This document shows, in pieces, positions 1-12,550 of a stretch of DNA of 64,000 nt. The notes under the pieces were generated by a model that did no database searches, was not told where the DNA came from, and was given only the letters and a program-made list of their open reading frames with translations. The DNA comes from Nemertoderma westbladi (taxonomy: Eukaryota > Xenacoelomorpha > Nemertodermatida > Nemertodermatidae): assembly GCA_032718475.1 (NCBI GenBank), contig JAUCBJ010006705.1:56516-120515 (forward strand), in the 5' to 3' direction. Positions within the stretch are counted from its first letter, which is position 1. Each line of letters opens with the position of its first letter. The position numbers and the translations under genes are program-made.

Positions 1-3000
1 AATAACGTAAGGTAGGAGGAAGCCTTGTTCTGGCACAATAAGGTAAGGTAGGAGGAAGCCTTGTTCTGGCACAATAAGGTAAGGTAGGAGGAAGCCTTGT
101 TCTGGCACAATAAGGTAAGGTAGGAGGAAGCCTTGTTCTGGCACAATAAGGTAAGGTAAGGTAGGAGGAAGCCTTGTTCTGGCACAATAAGGTAAAGTAA
201 GGTAGGAGGAAGCCTTGTTCTGGCACAATAAGGTAAGGTAAGGTAGGAGGGAGCCTTGTTCAGGCACAATAAGGTAAGGTAGGAGGAAGCCTTGTTCTGG
301 CACAATAAGGTAAGGTAGGAGGAAGCCTTGTTCTGGCACAATAAGGTAAGGTAGGAGGAAGCCTTGTTCTGGTACAATAAGGTAAGGTAGGAGGAAGCCT
401 TGTTCTGGCACAATAAGGTAAGGTAGGAGGAAGCCTTGTTCTGGCACAATAAGGTAAGGTAGGAGGAAGCCTTGTTCTGGCACAATAAGGTAAGGTAAGG
501 TAGGAGGGAGCCTTGTTCTGGCACAATAAGGTAAGGTAAGGTAGGAGGGAGCCTTGTTCAGGCACAATAAGGTAAGGTAGGAGGAAGCCTTGTTCTGGCA
601 CAATAAGGTAAGGTAGGAGGAAGCCTTGTTCTGGCACAATAAGGTAAGGTAGGAGGAAGCCTTGTTCTGGTACAATAAGGTAAGGTAGGAGGAAGCCTTG
701 TTCTGGCACAATAAGGTAAGGTAGGAGGAAGCCTTGTTCTGGCACAATAAGGTAAGGTAGGAGGAAGCCTTGTTCTGGCACAATAAGGTAAGGTAGGAGG
801 AAGCCTTGTTCTGGCACAATAAGGTAAGGTAGGAGGAAGCCTTGTTCTGGCACAATAAGGTAAGGTAGGAGGAAGCCTTGTTCTGGCACAATAAGGTAAG
901 GTAGGAGGAAGCCTTGTTCTGGCACAATAAGGTAAGGTAGGAGGAAGCCTTGTTCTGGCACAATAAGGTAAGGTAGGAGGAAGCCTTGTTCTGGCACAAT
1001 AAGGTAAGGTAGGAGGGAGCCTTGTTCTGGCACAATAAGGTAAGTTAAGGTAGGAGGGAGCCTTGTTCTGGCACAATAAGGTAAGGTAGGAGGAAGCCTA
1101 GTTCTGGCACAATAAGGTAAGGTAGGAGGAAGCCTTGTTCTGGCACAATAAGGTAAGGTAGGAGGAAGCCTTGTTCTGGCACAATAAGGTAAGGTAAGGT
1201 AGGAGGGAGCCTTGTTCTGGCACAATAAGGTAAGGTAAGGTAGGAGGGAGCCTTGTTCTGGCACAATAAGGTAAGGTAGGAGGAAGCCTTGTTCTGGCAC
1301 AATAAGGTAAGGTAGGAGGAAGCCTTGTTGTGGCACAATAAGGTAAGGTAGGAGGAAGCCTTGTTCTGGCACAATAAGGTAAGGTAGGAGGAAGCCTTGT
1401 TCTGGCACAATAAGGTAAGGTAGGAGGAAGCCTTGTTTTGGCACAATAAGTTAAGGTAGGAGGAAGCCTTGTTCTGGCACAATAAGGTAAGGTAGGAGGA
1501 AGCCTTGTTCTGGCACAATAAGGTAAGGTAGGAGGAAGCCTTGTTCTGGCACAATAAGGTAAGGTAAGGTAGGAGGAAGCCTTGTTCTGGCACAATAAGG
1601 TAAGGTAAGGTAGGAGGAAGCCTTGTTCTGGCACAATAAGGTAAGGTAGGAGGAAGACTTGTTCTGGCACAATAAGGTAAGGTAGGAGGAAGCCTTGTTC
1701 TGGCACAATAAGGTAAGGTAGGAGGAAGCCTTGTTCTGGCACAACAAGGTAAGGTAGGAGGAAGCCTTGTTCTGGCACAATAAGGTAAGGTAGGAGGAAG
1801 CCTTGTTCTGGCACAATAAGGTAAGGTAGGAGGAAGCCTTGTTCTGGCACAATAAGGTAAGGTAGGAGGAAGCCTTGTTCTGGCACAATAAGTTAAGGTA
1901 GGAGGAAGCCTTGTTCTGGCACAATAAGGTAAGGTAGGAGGAAGCCTTGTTCTGGCACAATAAGGTAAGGTAGGAGGAAGCCTTGTTCTGGCACAATAAG
2001 GTAAGGTAGGAGGAAGCCTTGTTCTGGCACAATAAGGTAAGGTAGGAGGAAGCCTTGTTCTGGCACAATAAGATAAGGTAGGAGGAAGCCTTGTTCTGGC
2101 ACAATAAGGTAAGGTAGGAGGAAGCCTTGTTCTGGCACAATAAGGTAAGGTAGGAGGAAGCCTTGTTCTGGCACAATAAGGTAAGGTAGGAGGAAGCCTT
2201 GTTCTGGCACAATAAGGTAAGGTAGGAGGAAGCCTTGTTCTGGCACAATAAGGTAAGGAAAGAGGAAGCCTTGTTCAGGCACAATAAGGTAAGGTAGGAG
2301 GAAGCCTTGTTCTGGCACAATAAGGTAAGGTAGGAGGAAGCCTTGTTCTGGCACAATAAGGTAAGGTAAGGTAGGAGCGAGCCTTGTTCTGGCACAATAA
2401 GGTAAGGTAAGGTAGGAGGGAGCCTTGTTCTGGCACAATAAGGTAAGGTAGGAGGAAGCCTTGTTCTGGCACAATAAGGTAAGGTAGGAGGAAGCCTTGT
2501 TCTGGCACAATAAGGTAAGGTAGGAGGAAGCCTTGTTCTGGCACATTAAGGTAAGGTAAGGTAGGAGGAAGCCTTGTTCTGGCACAATAAGGTAAGGTGG
2601 GAGGAAGCCTTGTTCTGGCACAATAAGGTAAGGTAGGAGGAAGCCTTGTTCTGGCACAATAAGGTAATGTAAGGTAGGAGGAAGCCTTGTTCTGGCACAA
2701 TAAGGTAAGGTAGGAGGAAGCCTTGTTCTGGCACAATAAGGTAAGGTAGGAGGAAGCCTTGTTCTGGCACAATAAGGTAAGGTAGGAGGAAGCCTTGTTC
2801 TGGCACAATAAGGTAAGGTAAGGTAGGAGGAAGCCTTGTTCAGGCACAATAAGGTAAGGTAGGAGGAAGCCTTGTTCTGGCACAATAAGGTAAGGTAAGG
2901 TAGGAGCGAGCCTTGTTCTGGCACAATAAGGTAAGGTAAGGTAGGAGCGAGCCTTGTTCTGGCACAATAAGGTAAGGTAAGGTAGGAGGGAGCCTTGTTC

Positions 3001-6000
3001 TGGCACAATAAGGTAAGGTAGGAGGAAGCCTTGTTCTGGCACAATAAGGTAAGGTCGGAGGAAGCCTTGTTCTGGCACAATAAGGTAAGGTAAGGTAGGA
3101 GGGAGCCTTGTTCTGGCACAATAAGGTAAGGTAGGAGGAAGCCTTGTTCTGGCACAATAAGGTAAGGTAGGAGGAAGCCTTGTTCTGGCACAATAAGGTA
3201 AGGTAGGAGGAAGCCTTGTTCTGGCACAATAAGGTAAGGTAGGAGGAAGCCTTGTTCTGGCACAATAAGGTAAGGTAAGGTAGGAGGGAGCCTTGTTCTG
3301 GCACAATAAGGTAAGGTAAGGTAGGAGGAAGCCTTGTTCTGGCACAATAAGGTAAGGAAGGAGGAATCCTTGTTCTGGCACAATAAGGTAAGGTAGGAGG
3401 AAGCCTTGTTCTGGCACAATAAGGTAAGGTAAGAGGAAGCCTTGTTCTGGCACAATAAGGTAAGGTAAGGTAGGAGGGAGCCTTGTTCTGGCACAATAAG
3501 GTAAGGTAAGGTAGGAGGGAGCCTTGTTCTGGCACAATAAGGTAAGGTAAGGTAGGAGGAAGCCTTGTTCTGGCACAATAAGGTAAGGAAGGAGGAAGCC
3601 TTGTTCTGGCACAATAAGGTAAGGTAGGAGGAAGCCTTGTTCTGGCAATATAAGGTAAGGTAGGAGGAAGCCTTGTTCTCGCACAATAAGGTAAGGTAAG
3701 GTAGGAGGAAGCCTTGTTCTGGCACTATAAGGTAAGGTAGGAGGAAGCCTTGTTCTGGCACTATAAGGTAAGGTAGGAGGAAGCCTTTTTCTGGCACAAT
3801 AAGGTAAGGTAAGGTAGGAGGAAGCCTTGTTCTGGCACAATAAGGTAAGGTAGGAGGAAGCCTTGTTCTGGTACAATAAGGTAAGGTAGGAGGGAGCCTT
3901 GTTCTGGTACAATAAGGTAAGGTAGGAGGAAGCCTTGTTCTGGCACAATAAGGTAAGGTAGGAGGAAGCCTTGTTCTGGTACAATAAGGTAAGGTAGGAG
4001 GAAGCCTTGTTCTGGTACAATAAGGTAAGGTAGGAGGAAGCCTTGTTCTGGCACAATAAGGTAAGGTAGGAGGAAGCCTTGTTCTGGTACAATAAGGTAA
4101 GGTAGGAGGAAGCCTTGTTCTGGCAATATAAGGTAAGGTAGGAGGAAGCCTTGTTCTCGCACAATAAGGTAAGGTAAGGTAGGAGGAAGCCTTGTTCTGG
4201 CACTATAAGGTAAGGTAGGAGGAAGCCTTGTTCTGGCACAATAAGGTAAGGTAGGAGGAAGCCTTGTTCTGGCACAATAAGGTAAGGTAGGAGGAAGCCT
4301 TGTTCTGGCACAATAAGGTAAGGTAGGAGGAAGCCTTATTCTGGCACAATAAGGTAAGGTAGGAGGAAGCCTTGTTCTCGCACAATAAGGTAAGGTAAGG
4401 TAGGAGGAAGCCTTGTTCTGGCACTATAAGGTAAGGTAGGAGGAAGCCTTGTTCTGGCACAATAAGGTAAGGTAGGAGGAAGCCTTGTTCTGGCACAATA
4501 AGGTAAGGTAGGAGGAAGCCTTGTTCTGGCACAATAAGGTAAGGTAGGAGGAAGCCTTGTTCTGGTACAATAAGGTAAGGTAGGAGGAAGCCTTGTTCTG
4601 GCAATATAAGGTAAGGTAGGAGGAAGCCTTGTTCTCGCACAATAAGGTAAGGTAAGGTAGGAGGAAGCCTTGTTCTGGCACTATAAGGTAAGGTAGGAGG
4701 AAGCCTTGTTCTGGCACAATAAGGTAAGGTAGGAGGAAGCCTTGTTCTGGCACAATAAGGTAAGGTAGGAGGAAGCCTTGTTCTGGCACAATAAGGTAAG
4801 GTAGGAGGAAGCCTTATTCTGGCACAATAAGGTAAGGTAGGAGGAAGCCTTGTTCTGGCACTATAAGGTAAGGTAGGAGGAAGCCTTGTTCTGGCACAAT
4901 AAGGTAAGTTAGGAGGAAGCCTTGTTCTGGCACAATAAGGTAAGGTAGGAGGAAGCCTTGTTCTGGCACAATAAGGTAAGGTAGGAGGAAGCCTTGTTCT
5001 GGCACAATAAGGTAAGTTAGGAGGAAGCCTTGTTCTGGCACAATAAGGTAAGGTAGGAGGAAGCCTTGTTCTGGCACTATAAGGTAAGGTAGGAGGAAGC
5101 CTTGTTCTGGCACAATAAGGTAAGTTAGGAGGAAGCCTTGTTCTGGCACAATAAGGTAAGGTAGGAGGAAGCCTTGTTCTGGCACAATAAGGTAAGGTAG
5201 GAGGAAGCCTTGTTCTGGCACTATAAGGTAAGGTAGGAGGAAGCCTTGTTCTGGCACAATAAGGTAAGGTAGGAGGAAGCCTTATTCTGGCACAATAAGG
5301 TAAGGTAGGAGGAAGACTTGTTCTGGCACAATAAGGTAAGGTAGGAGGAAGCCTTGTTCTGGCACAATAAGGTAAGGTAGGAGGAAGCCTTGTTCTGGCA
5401 CAATAAGGTAAGGTAGGAGGAAGCCTTGTTCTGGCACAATAAGGTAAGTTAGGAGGAAGCCGTGTTCTGGTACAATAAGGTAAGGTAGGAGGAAGCCTTG
5501 TTCTGGCACAATAAGGTAAGTTAGGAGGAAGCCTTGTTCTGGTACAATAAGGTAAGGTAGGAGGAAGCCTTGTTCTGGCACAATAAGGTAAGGTAGGAGG
5601 AAGCCTTGTTCTGGCACAATAAGGTAAGGTAGGAGGAAGCCTTGTTCTGGCACAATAAGGTAAGGTAGGAGAAAGCCTTGTTCTGGCACAATAAGGTAAG
5701 GTAGGAGGAAGCCTTGTTCTGGCACAATAAGGTAAGGTAGGAGGAAGCCTTGTTCTGGCACAATAAGGTAAGGTAGGAGGAAGCCTTGTTCTGGCACAAT
5801 AAGGTAAGGTAGGAGGAAGCCTTGTTCTGGCACAATAAGGTAAGGTAGGAGGAAGCCTTGTTCTGGCACAATAAGGTAAGGTAGGAGGAAGCCTTGTTCT
5901 GGCACAATAAGGTAAGGTAGGAGGAAGCCTTGTTCTGGCACAATAAGGTAAGGTAGGAGGAAGCCTTGTTCTGGCACAATAAGGTAAGTTAGGAGGAAGC

Positions 6001-7477
6001 CTTGTTCTGGTACAATAAGGTAAGGTAGGAGGAAGCCTTGTTCTGGCACAATAAGGTAAGTTAGGAGGAAGCCTTGTTCTGGTACAATAAGGCAAGGTAG
6101 GAGGAAGCCTTGTTCTGGCACAATAAGGTAAGGTAGGAGGAAGACTTGTTCTGGCACAATAAGGTAAGGTAGGAGGAAGCCTTGTTCTGGCACTATAAGG
6201 TAAGGTAGGAGGAAGCCTTGTTCTGGCACAATAAGGTAAGGTAAGGTAGGAGGAAGCCTTGTTCTGGCACAATAAGGTAAGGTAGGAGGAAGCCTTATTC
6301 TGGCACAATAAGGTAAGGTAGGAGGAAGCCTTGTTCTGGCACTATAAGGTAAGGTAGGAGGAAGCCTTGTTCTGGCACAATAAGGTAAGGTAAGGTAGGA
6401 GGAAGCCTTGTTCTGGCACAATAAGGTAAGGTAGGAGGAAGCCTTATTCTGGCACAATAAGGTAAGGTAGGAGGAAGCCTTGTTCTGGCACAATAAGGTA
6501 AGGTAGGAGGAAGCCTTGTTCTGGCACAATAAGGTAAGGTAGGAGGAAGCCTTGTTCTGGCACTATAAGGTAAGGTAGGAGGAAGCCTTGTTCTGGCACA
6601 ATAAGGTAAGGTAAGGTAGGAGGAAGCCTTGTTCTGGCACAATAAGGTAAGGTAGGAGGAAGTCTTGTTCTGGCACTATAAGGTAAGGTAGGAGGAAGCC
6701 TTGTTCTGGCACAATAAGGTAAGGTAAGGTAGGAGGAAGCCTTATTCTGGCACAATAAGGTAAGGTAAGAGGAAGCCTTGTTCTGGCACAATAAGGTAAA
6801 GTAAGGGAGGAGGAAGCCTTGTTCTGGCACAATAAGGTAAGGTAGGAGGAAGCCTTATTCTGGCACAATAAGGTAAAGTAAGGGAGGAGGAAGCCTTGTT
6901 CTGGTACAATAAGGTAAGGTAGGAGGAAGCCTTGTTCTGGCACAATAAGGTAAGGTAAGGTAGGAGGAAGCCTTGTTCTGGCACAATAAGGTAAGGTGGG
7001 AGGAAGCCTTGTTCTGGCACTATAAGGTAAGGTAAGGTAGGAGGAAGCCTTGTTCTGGCACAACATGGTAAGGTAGGAGGAAGCCTTGTTCTGGCACAAT
7101 AAGGTAAGGTAGGAGGAAGCCTTGTTCTGGCACAATAAGGTAAGGTAAGGTAGGAGGAAGCCTTGTTCTGGCACAATAAAGTAAGGTAAGGTAGGAGGAA
7201 GCCTTGTTCTGGCACAATAAGGTAAGGTAGGAGGAAGCCTTGTTCTGGCCCAATAAGGTAAGGTAGGAGGAAGCCTTGTTCTGGCACAATAAGGTAAGGT
7301 TGGAGGAAGCCTTGTTCTGGCACAATAAGGTAAGGTAGGAGGAAGCCTTGTTCTGGCACAATAAGGTAAGGTCGGAGGAAGCCTTGTTCTGGCACAATAA
7401 GGTAAGGTAAGGTAGGAGGAAGCCTTGTTCTGGCACAATAAGGTAAGGTAAGGTAGGAGGAAGCCTTGTTCTGGCAC
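1..7477. repeat. 36-bp satellite array, left block (runs off the left edge)
   Basis: Near-continuous tandem copies, roughly 200, of a 36-bp unit whose core is GGAAGCCTTGTTCTGGCAC, preceded by an AATAAGGTAAGGTAGGA-type segment. Units are mostly 36 bp. Many are 41 bp because one extra GGTAA pentamer is present. Point variants recur in fixed order, for example TTGTTCAGG, GGGAGCC, GGTACAAT and GCCTTATTC, so blocks can be aligned between arrays. The minus strand is free of stops in all three frames of the unit while the plus strand has frequent TAA/TAG. The long minus-strand reading frames are therefore a property of the repeat and not genes. The array is cut at 7477 by an insertion and resumes at 10515. 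Confidence 0.97.
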
Positions 7478-8932
7478 AGGTGGGATAAATATTTCTCCAT
7501 TTGACGCAACACCGCCGCGGCCGCTATGAGGGAGGTAAATACCGCGGCCGCTCCTAAAGCCGCAGGCCATCGCTAACTATATAGGTTAACTTGGGATTCT
7601 GGGGGACTTTTCGATGAAGGAACTGACCAAATTTTTTTATTTTCTCACCAGGGGAGCGGCTCGGAATTCTAAGATATTAGCAACTCTAACATTATTAAAT
7701 CTAACCCTTCGACGGACACGGCGGACAAAAAACCGTCATTTTTTCGACAATTTTAAAATTTTTTTGAAAGGCGCTCTACAGTGGCTCGAAAAAACCCTAG
7801 GTTATTGCTTAGCCGACGCCGGGATACGATAGAAGGGATTAATTAGTGAATTCGTTTTTTTTTTCAAAAAAGATTACCACGCCTTTTTTCCGAAAATGTC
7901 CGTCAAAGTTGAAAAAACGGACAAAATGACTTTGCGGGATCCGCTATAACTCGGCTAATATTAATCGTACGGGGACGAAAGAAACGCGGTTGGAAAGGGG
8001 AAGAGTGGTACTACCTTCGTATCGAATGGGGGTAAGATATTTATTAAAATTTCGGGTGGAAAAAGGGGCTGTAAATTTGTACGTTTTTGTCCGTCTTTTT
8101 TGGAAAACTTATTTCCGAAATGTTTAATTCGACAACGCGGGTAGGAATCCACTAATTCTTTTATGAAACTCGTAGAAGACCATTGGGGCTACGTTCCTAT
8201 CGAATGGGGGTACAAAAAATATGTCGGCAATAGGGGCCAAAAAGGGCCAGAATTTGCAAAGTAGTTTTTATCGAATAATTTTTTATTTTTAACTTTTAGT
8301 TGGTTAAGGTACATTCTATACAGTCAATATCCATACGGGGAATTCAAATATGCTATCGGTTTTGCTCCAAGGATGATATTAAAAAAATGAGGGCCAAAAT
8401 TATAATTTCGCGCTTCAAACTTGCTTCGCGGGAAATCGTCTAGCTCGAAAACTACTTAATTTACGGGAGATTTGTTTACACAGACTTATAGTGCGTTAAA
8501 TTATCTATCTAACAGCATTAATCACAGCGCTGGGGAGGTATTATAAAACTGGAGCGGCAGGCGATCGTGTGAAATATAATATTTATAAAAAGGGACGAAA
8601 AATTTTTTTTTTAACAAATCGCTATTCCATTATAATTTAGCGTATTGCGCCAAAAGTACCTGTAAAAAGTATCAAATTAACTCCGCTATCTTTTATCTTA
8701 ACATATATAATTAAAATTACGAATTTTAAGGGTCGAAAAATATCGCGTTATTTTGGCCCTTTTTTTAAATTTTTTTGGGGCCCAAAATAACCCCTTCTCA
8801 AAAGATTAAGAAAAAAATTACGGCAAAGAATATACCAATTTTATTGAATTTGGACCACCAGAACCGAAGTTAGAGCGATTTTAGTGAAAAAATAAAAATA
8901 ATTTTTTTTGCAAAAAAAATTAAGAATGGTCA

Positions 8933-9005
8933 GGTCAATATTGGATTTCGAACCCGCGAACTTAGGTTTCATTAACGTGATTGATAACCACTAGAGTATG
9001 TGACC
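8933..9005 (-). pseudogene. tRNA-like relic (tRNA pseudogene or SINE head)
   Basis: On the minus strand a 73-nt segment begins GGTCA and ends TGACC, giving a five-pair acceptor-like stem. An A-box-like block TAGTGGTTATCA follows about 12 nt in. A B-box-like block GGTTCGAAATCC carries one more A than the usual pol III consensus. The middle does not form a convincing anticodon stem, so a working tRNA is unlikely. It lies in the copy-specific 3-kb insertion. It could be a decayed tRNA or the head of a tRNA-derived SINE. Confidence 0.5.
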
Positions 9006-9860
9006 AAGAGAATTTGAAATTTTCGGGTGACTATTTTTAAACATCAATAACTTCGGTTCTACTGGGCCGTTTAATCTGAAACTTTTTTCATTGGATAGAG
9101 GATAGATTGTAATTTGTGAAATAGAATACAACTTGGGAAAAGACGCATGTGCACTTAGTGCAAAATGCACTTAAATAGTGAACATTTTTTCGATATTTCA
9201 AACACTATTATTTCCAGTTCTATTCATCGTAGAATGTTATTTTTTGGATTAAAATGTAGTTTGGAATGATTTCTAACTATAATCGTAACATTTGTTTAAC
9301 TTTTTATGTCTATAAAGTGACTTAAAATATCCATGAATATGGTCCAAAATCGCAAATCCAGATTTATTAAATTGGATTTTTGACACTTTTAGCGAATGAC
9401 ACTTGATCATACACCATCGTAGATCGGTAGAGGATAAACATAAGTTTGTTAAATAAGAGCCACCATTACGATCTGCTAAAGTGCATTTATACAAATAAGT
9501 GTGCAAAAGTGAAAATTTTTTAATAAGGTCAAATTATATAGTATTGGGTTATTTTCTTTGCAGATACTTTATTTTCATATTAATATGTTGTTTGAACCTT
9601 ACTGAGCGCATTAGGGGATATGCGTACAAATAACCGGCCCTTATCAGGCTTCGATTGGGTAAATTAATAAAACATAAGGTTGTATAGTATAATATTCTAA
9701 AAACCAGTGTGATATTAAATGCACTTTAAATAATAAATAGAAATCAAATAACAATTGGAACACACAATTAAAAACTCGCACAATTTTGTACTTATTATAT
9801 CGCTTCAAATTAATTCAACAGTGGATATTTGGGGGAAGGGGGAAGTTACAGTGTGCATTC

Positions 9861-9909
9861 GGGGGAAGTTTGGTGAACTGCATTTATGCAGTGAATCCAA
9901 ACTTCCCCC
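9861..9909. other. 49-nt two-stage perfect hairpin
   Basis: GGGGGAAGTTTGG at 9861 pairs perfectly with CCAAACTTCCCCC ending at 9909. The loop holds a second perfect stem, ACTGCAT / ATGCAGT, around TT. Only a small asymmetric bulge (TGA versus GAAT) separates the two stems. It stands out from the AT-rich surroundings. Whether it is transcribed cannot be told from sequence. Confidence 0.7.
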
Positions 9910-10514
9910 TTTGATATATCATATACTTAAGACATGCTAGGGTGACGGGGAAATATTTGTTACTGTCACACTTTGCTTCCATTTATCCTATCCTTTATTA
10001 TTACCCCAGTCAGATAAGAGATAATAAATCAGTAAAAACTAAACTGAACTGTCTTTCATGCAAACAAATTTCTAACTAAAGACGGGTGAATGACCATGAC
10101 CATGGAAATAATTTTAAATATAATTGTATATCAACTATTTGGGGAGGCTTCCAAGTTAAACCCGAAAACAATTATTTTGTTACATATGTATATAGTAAAT
10201 AACGTTGTATGTTCTTCTTCCTCTCATAATAAAATATAAATGAAATATCTCAGATAGCTATGCCCTGTAACATTTCACAACCAAAATATTTAAGTGTGAA
10301 AAGTGTAGGCCTACCACACTCCGCCCAAACAACCGCAAACGCATAGCCAACAAATTTAACAAAAGATTACATACATGTTGGGTTCATGACGAGATGAGTG
10401 AAAATTGATCGCGTAATATAAAGTAAAAAATTAAGAGACGGGCTGGCTCTCCTCCACTTTCTTACCCAATGGATATGTTGTTGTAATAATCTAATATTGG
10501 GGAGGCTTTCTCTC

Positions 10515-11320
10515 GTTCTGGCACAATAAGGTAAGGTAGGAGGAAGCCTTGTTCTGGCCCAATAAGGTAAGGTAGGAGGAAGCCTTATTCTGGCACAATA
10601 AGGTAAAGTAAGGGAGGAGGAAGCCTTGTTCTGGTACAATAAGGTAAGGTAGGAGGAAGCCTTGTTCTGGCACAATAAGGTAAGGTAAGGTAGGAGGAAG
10701 CCTTGTTCTGGCACAATAAGGTAAGGTGGGAGGAAGCCTTGTTCTGGCACAATAAGGTAAGGTAAGGTAGGAGGAAGCCTTGTTCTGGCACAATATGGTA
10801 AGGTAGGAGGAAGCCTTGTTCTGGCACAATAAGGTAAGGTAGGAGGAAGCCTTGTTCTGGCACAATAAGGTAAGGTAAGGTAGGAGGAAGCCTTGTTCTG
10901 GCACAATAAGGTAAGGTAAGGTAGGAGGAAGCCTTGTTCTGGCACAATAAGGTAAGGTAGGAGGAAGCCTTGTTCTGGCCCAATAAGGTAAGGTAGGAGG
11001 AAGCCTTGTTCTGGCACAATAAGGTAAGGTAGGAGGAAGCCTTGTTCTGGCCCAATAAGGTAAGGTAGGAGGAAGCCTTGTTCTGGCACAATAAGGTAAG
11101 GTAGGAGGGAGCCTTGTTCTGGTACAATAAGGTAGGGTAGGAGGAAGCCTTGTTCTGGCACAATAAGGTAAGGTAGGAGGAAGCCTTGTTCTGGCACAAT
11201 AAGGTAGGGTAGGAGGAAGCCTTGTTCTGGCACAATAAGGTAAGGTAGGAGGAAGCCTTGTTCTGGCACAATAAGGTAAGGTAGGAGGAAGCCTTGTTCT
11301 GGCACAATAAGGTAAGGTAA
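10515..11320. repeat. 36-bp satellite, continuation after the insertion
   Basis: The same 36/41-bp unit resumes immediately after the insertion. Its variant order matches 39051-39856 at a constant offset of 28536. It ends in GGTAAGGTAAGATAATC and a 36-bp linker (11321-11357) that leads into the 16-bp satellite. The same linker occurs at 39857-39893. Confidence 0.95.
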
Positions 11321-11357
11321 GATAATCAGGTAAAAGAATGAAGGTTTCTCTTGTTAG

Positions 11358-11899
11358 TTTGACCCTAGATCTCTTTGACCCTAGATCTCTTTGACCCTAG
11401 ATCTCTTTGACCCTAGATCTCTTTGACCCTAGATCTCTTTGACCCTAGATCTCTTTGACCCTAGATCTCTTTGACCCTAGATCTCTTTGACCCTAGATCT
11501 CTTTGACCCTAGATCTCTTTGACCCTAGATCTCTTTGACCCTAGATCTCTTTGACCCTAGATATCTTTGACCCTAGATCTCTTTGACCCTAGATCTCTTT
11601 GACCCTAGATCTCTTTGACCCTAGATCTCTTTGACCCTAGATCTCTTTGACCCTAGATATCTTTGACCCTAGATATCTTTGACCCTAGATCTCTTTGACC
11701 CTAGATCTCTTTGACCCTAGATCTCTTTGACCCTAAATCTCTTTGACCCTAGATCTCTTTGACCCTAGATCTCTTTGACCCTAGATCTCTTTGACCCTAG
11801 ATCTCTTTGACCCTAGATCTCTTTGACCCTAGATCTCTTTGACCCTAGATCTCTTTGACCCTAGATCTCTTTGACCCTAGATCTCTTTGACCCTAGATA
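11358..11899. repeat. 16-bp satellite array, short copy
   Basis: About 34 tandem copies of TTTGACCCTAGATCTC, with a few AGATATC and CCTAAATC variants. Each standard unit contains AGATCT, so the array has a BglII site every 16 bp. The variants fall in the same order as at the start of the longer array at 39894, except for one unit fewer there. The array ends abruptly in BEL gag sequence at about 11900. Confidence 0.97.
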
Positions 11900-12550
11900 A
11901 GGCCTTAGACCCTATTTTTTCATAAATGAGTGCTCGATACACTGTGGTATTTATCATGTAACAGGATTCGTTTTCGTCGGAGAACTCGTCTGTACAGAAT
12001 CCTTCCATCTCAGATTGATCAGTGTCGTTCACATCACTGAATTGGACATGTAGTTCGGAATCACTTACCTGACTCGGACTATTTCGCTCGAATTCAGTGT
12101 GCAACAAGATATGATGTTTCGCACCGCACTTGGCACATCTTGTGTCAGAGTAACAGGTTCGCCGTTGGTGTCCTTGTCTGAGGCAATTATAGCACAACCG
12201 CTTGTCCCACATGACTTCACGTCTCTCAGTTAATGATTTCTTTAGAAATTCATCACACATATTTAAGCGATGGGTCCCATCACATAGCGCACATTTCGGT
12301 TTGATGTTACTTACCTTACTCTGTGTAACATTATGTACACTTGCTTTTTCTTCGGGCTTTCTCGCCTGAATTCTCTTGGGAGACGTAGGAGGAGTTTTTC
12401 TTACCTGTTCTCTCCTGTCATTTGTTCGAGACTTGAATTTACTTACCTGATCTTTAGGCATTTTATTTACGTAATAAGATCTATCAGTGTCTTTTCCGCT
12501 ATCTTCTCCTTGAGAAGTCTGGCTTTCGCCAAAATTCTGACAGTTAACTT
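11900..12550 (-). pseudogene. BEL/Pao gag, C-terminal zinc-knuckle part (broken)
   Basis: This is the 3' part of the gag reading frame of the BEL/Pao element whose 5' part lies at 13250-16308. It shows three cysteine/histidine clusters typical of BEL/Pao Gag: CALC...H...C, then CYNCLRQGHQRRTC (a perfect CX2CX4HX4C knuckle), then CAKCGAKHH. Such knuckles bind the RNA genome during particle assembly. The frame is cut on its 5' side by the plus-strand LINE at about 12550, and on its 3' side by the 16-bp satellite at 11899. Protease, reverse transcriptase, integrase and the 3' LTR are therefore absent. The last residues before the stop at 11877 are encoded by satellite DNA. Confidence 0.85.

Larger units (their letters stand above)
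7478..10514. mobile_element. 3.04-kb unclassified insertion inside the satellite
   Basis: Non-repetitive, AT-rich DNA breaks the 36-bp array. The ten bases GTTCTGGCAC occur just before it (7468-7477) and just after it (10515-10524); a following A is shared too, so the duplication is 10-11 bp. The homologous place in the other array copy (39051-39061) has this sequence once with no insert, which gives a clean empty site. There is no open coding region of note, no obvious terminal inverted repeat, no LTR pair and no poly(A) tail. Inside are a GC-rich pair of CCGCGGCCGCT direct repeats (7515-7525, 7542-7552), a tRNA-like relic and a strong hairpin. A 9-11-bp duplication would suit a Mutator-like or target-primed element, but the class is undecided. 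Confidence 0.8.

Noticed and set aside
1-7477. CRISPR array
   Set aside because: There are no unique spacers. The whole 36-bp unit repeats head to tail, and the context is eukaryotic.
7515-7552. CpG-island promoter at the paired CCGCGGCCGCT motifs
   Set aside because: Only about 40 bp is GC-rich, and no transcript or core promoter motif can be supported.
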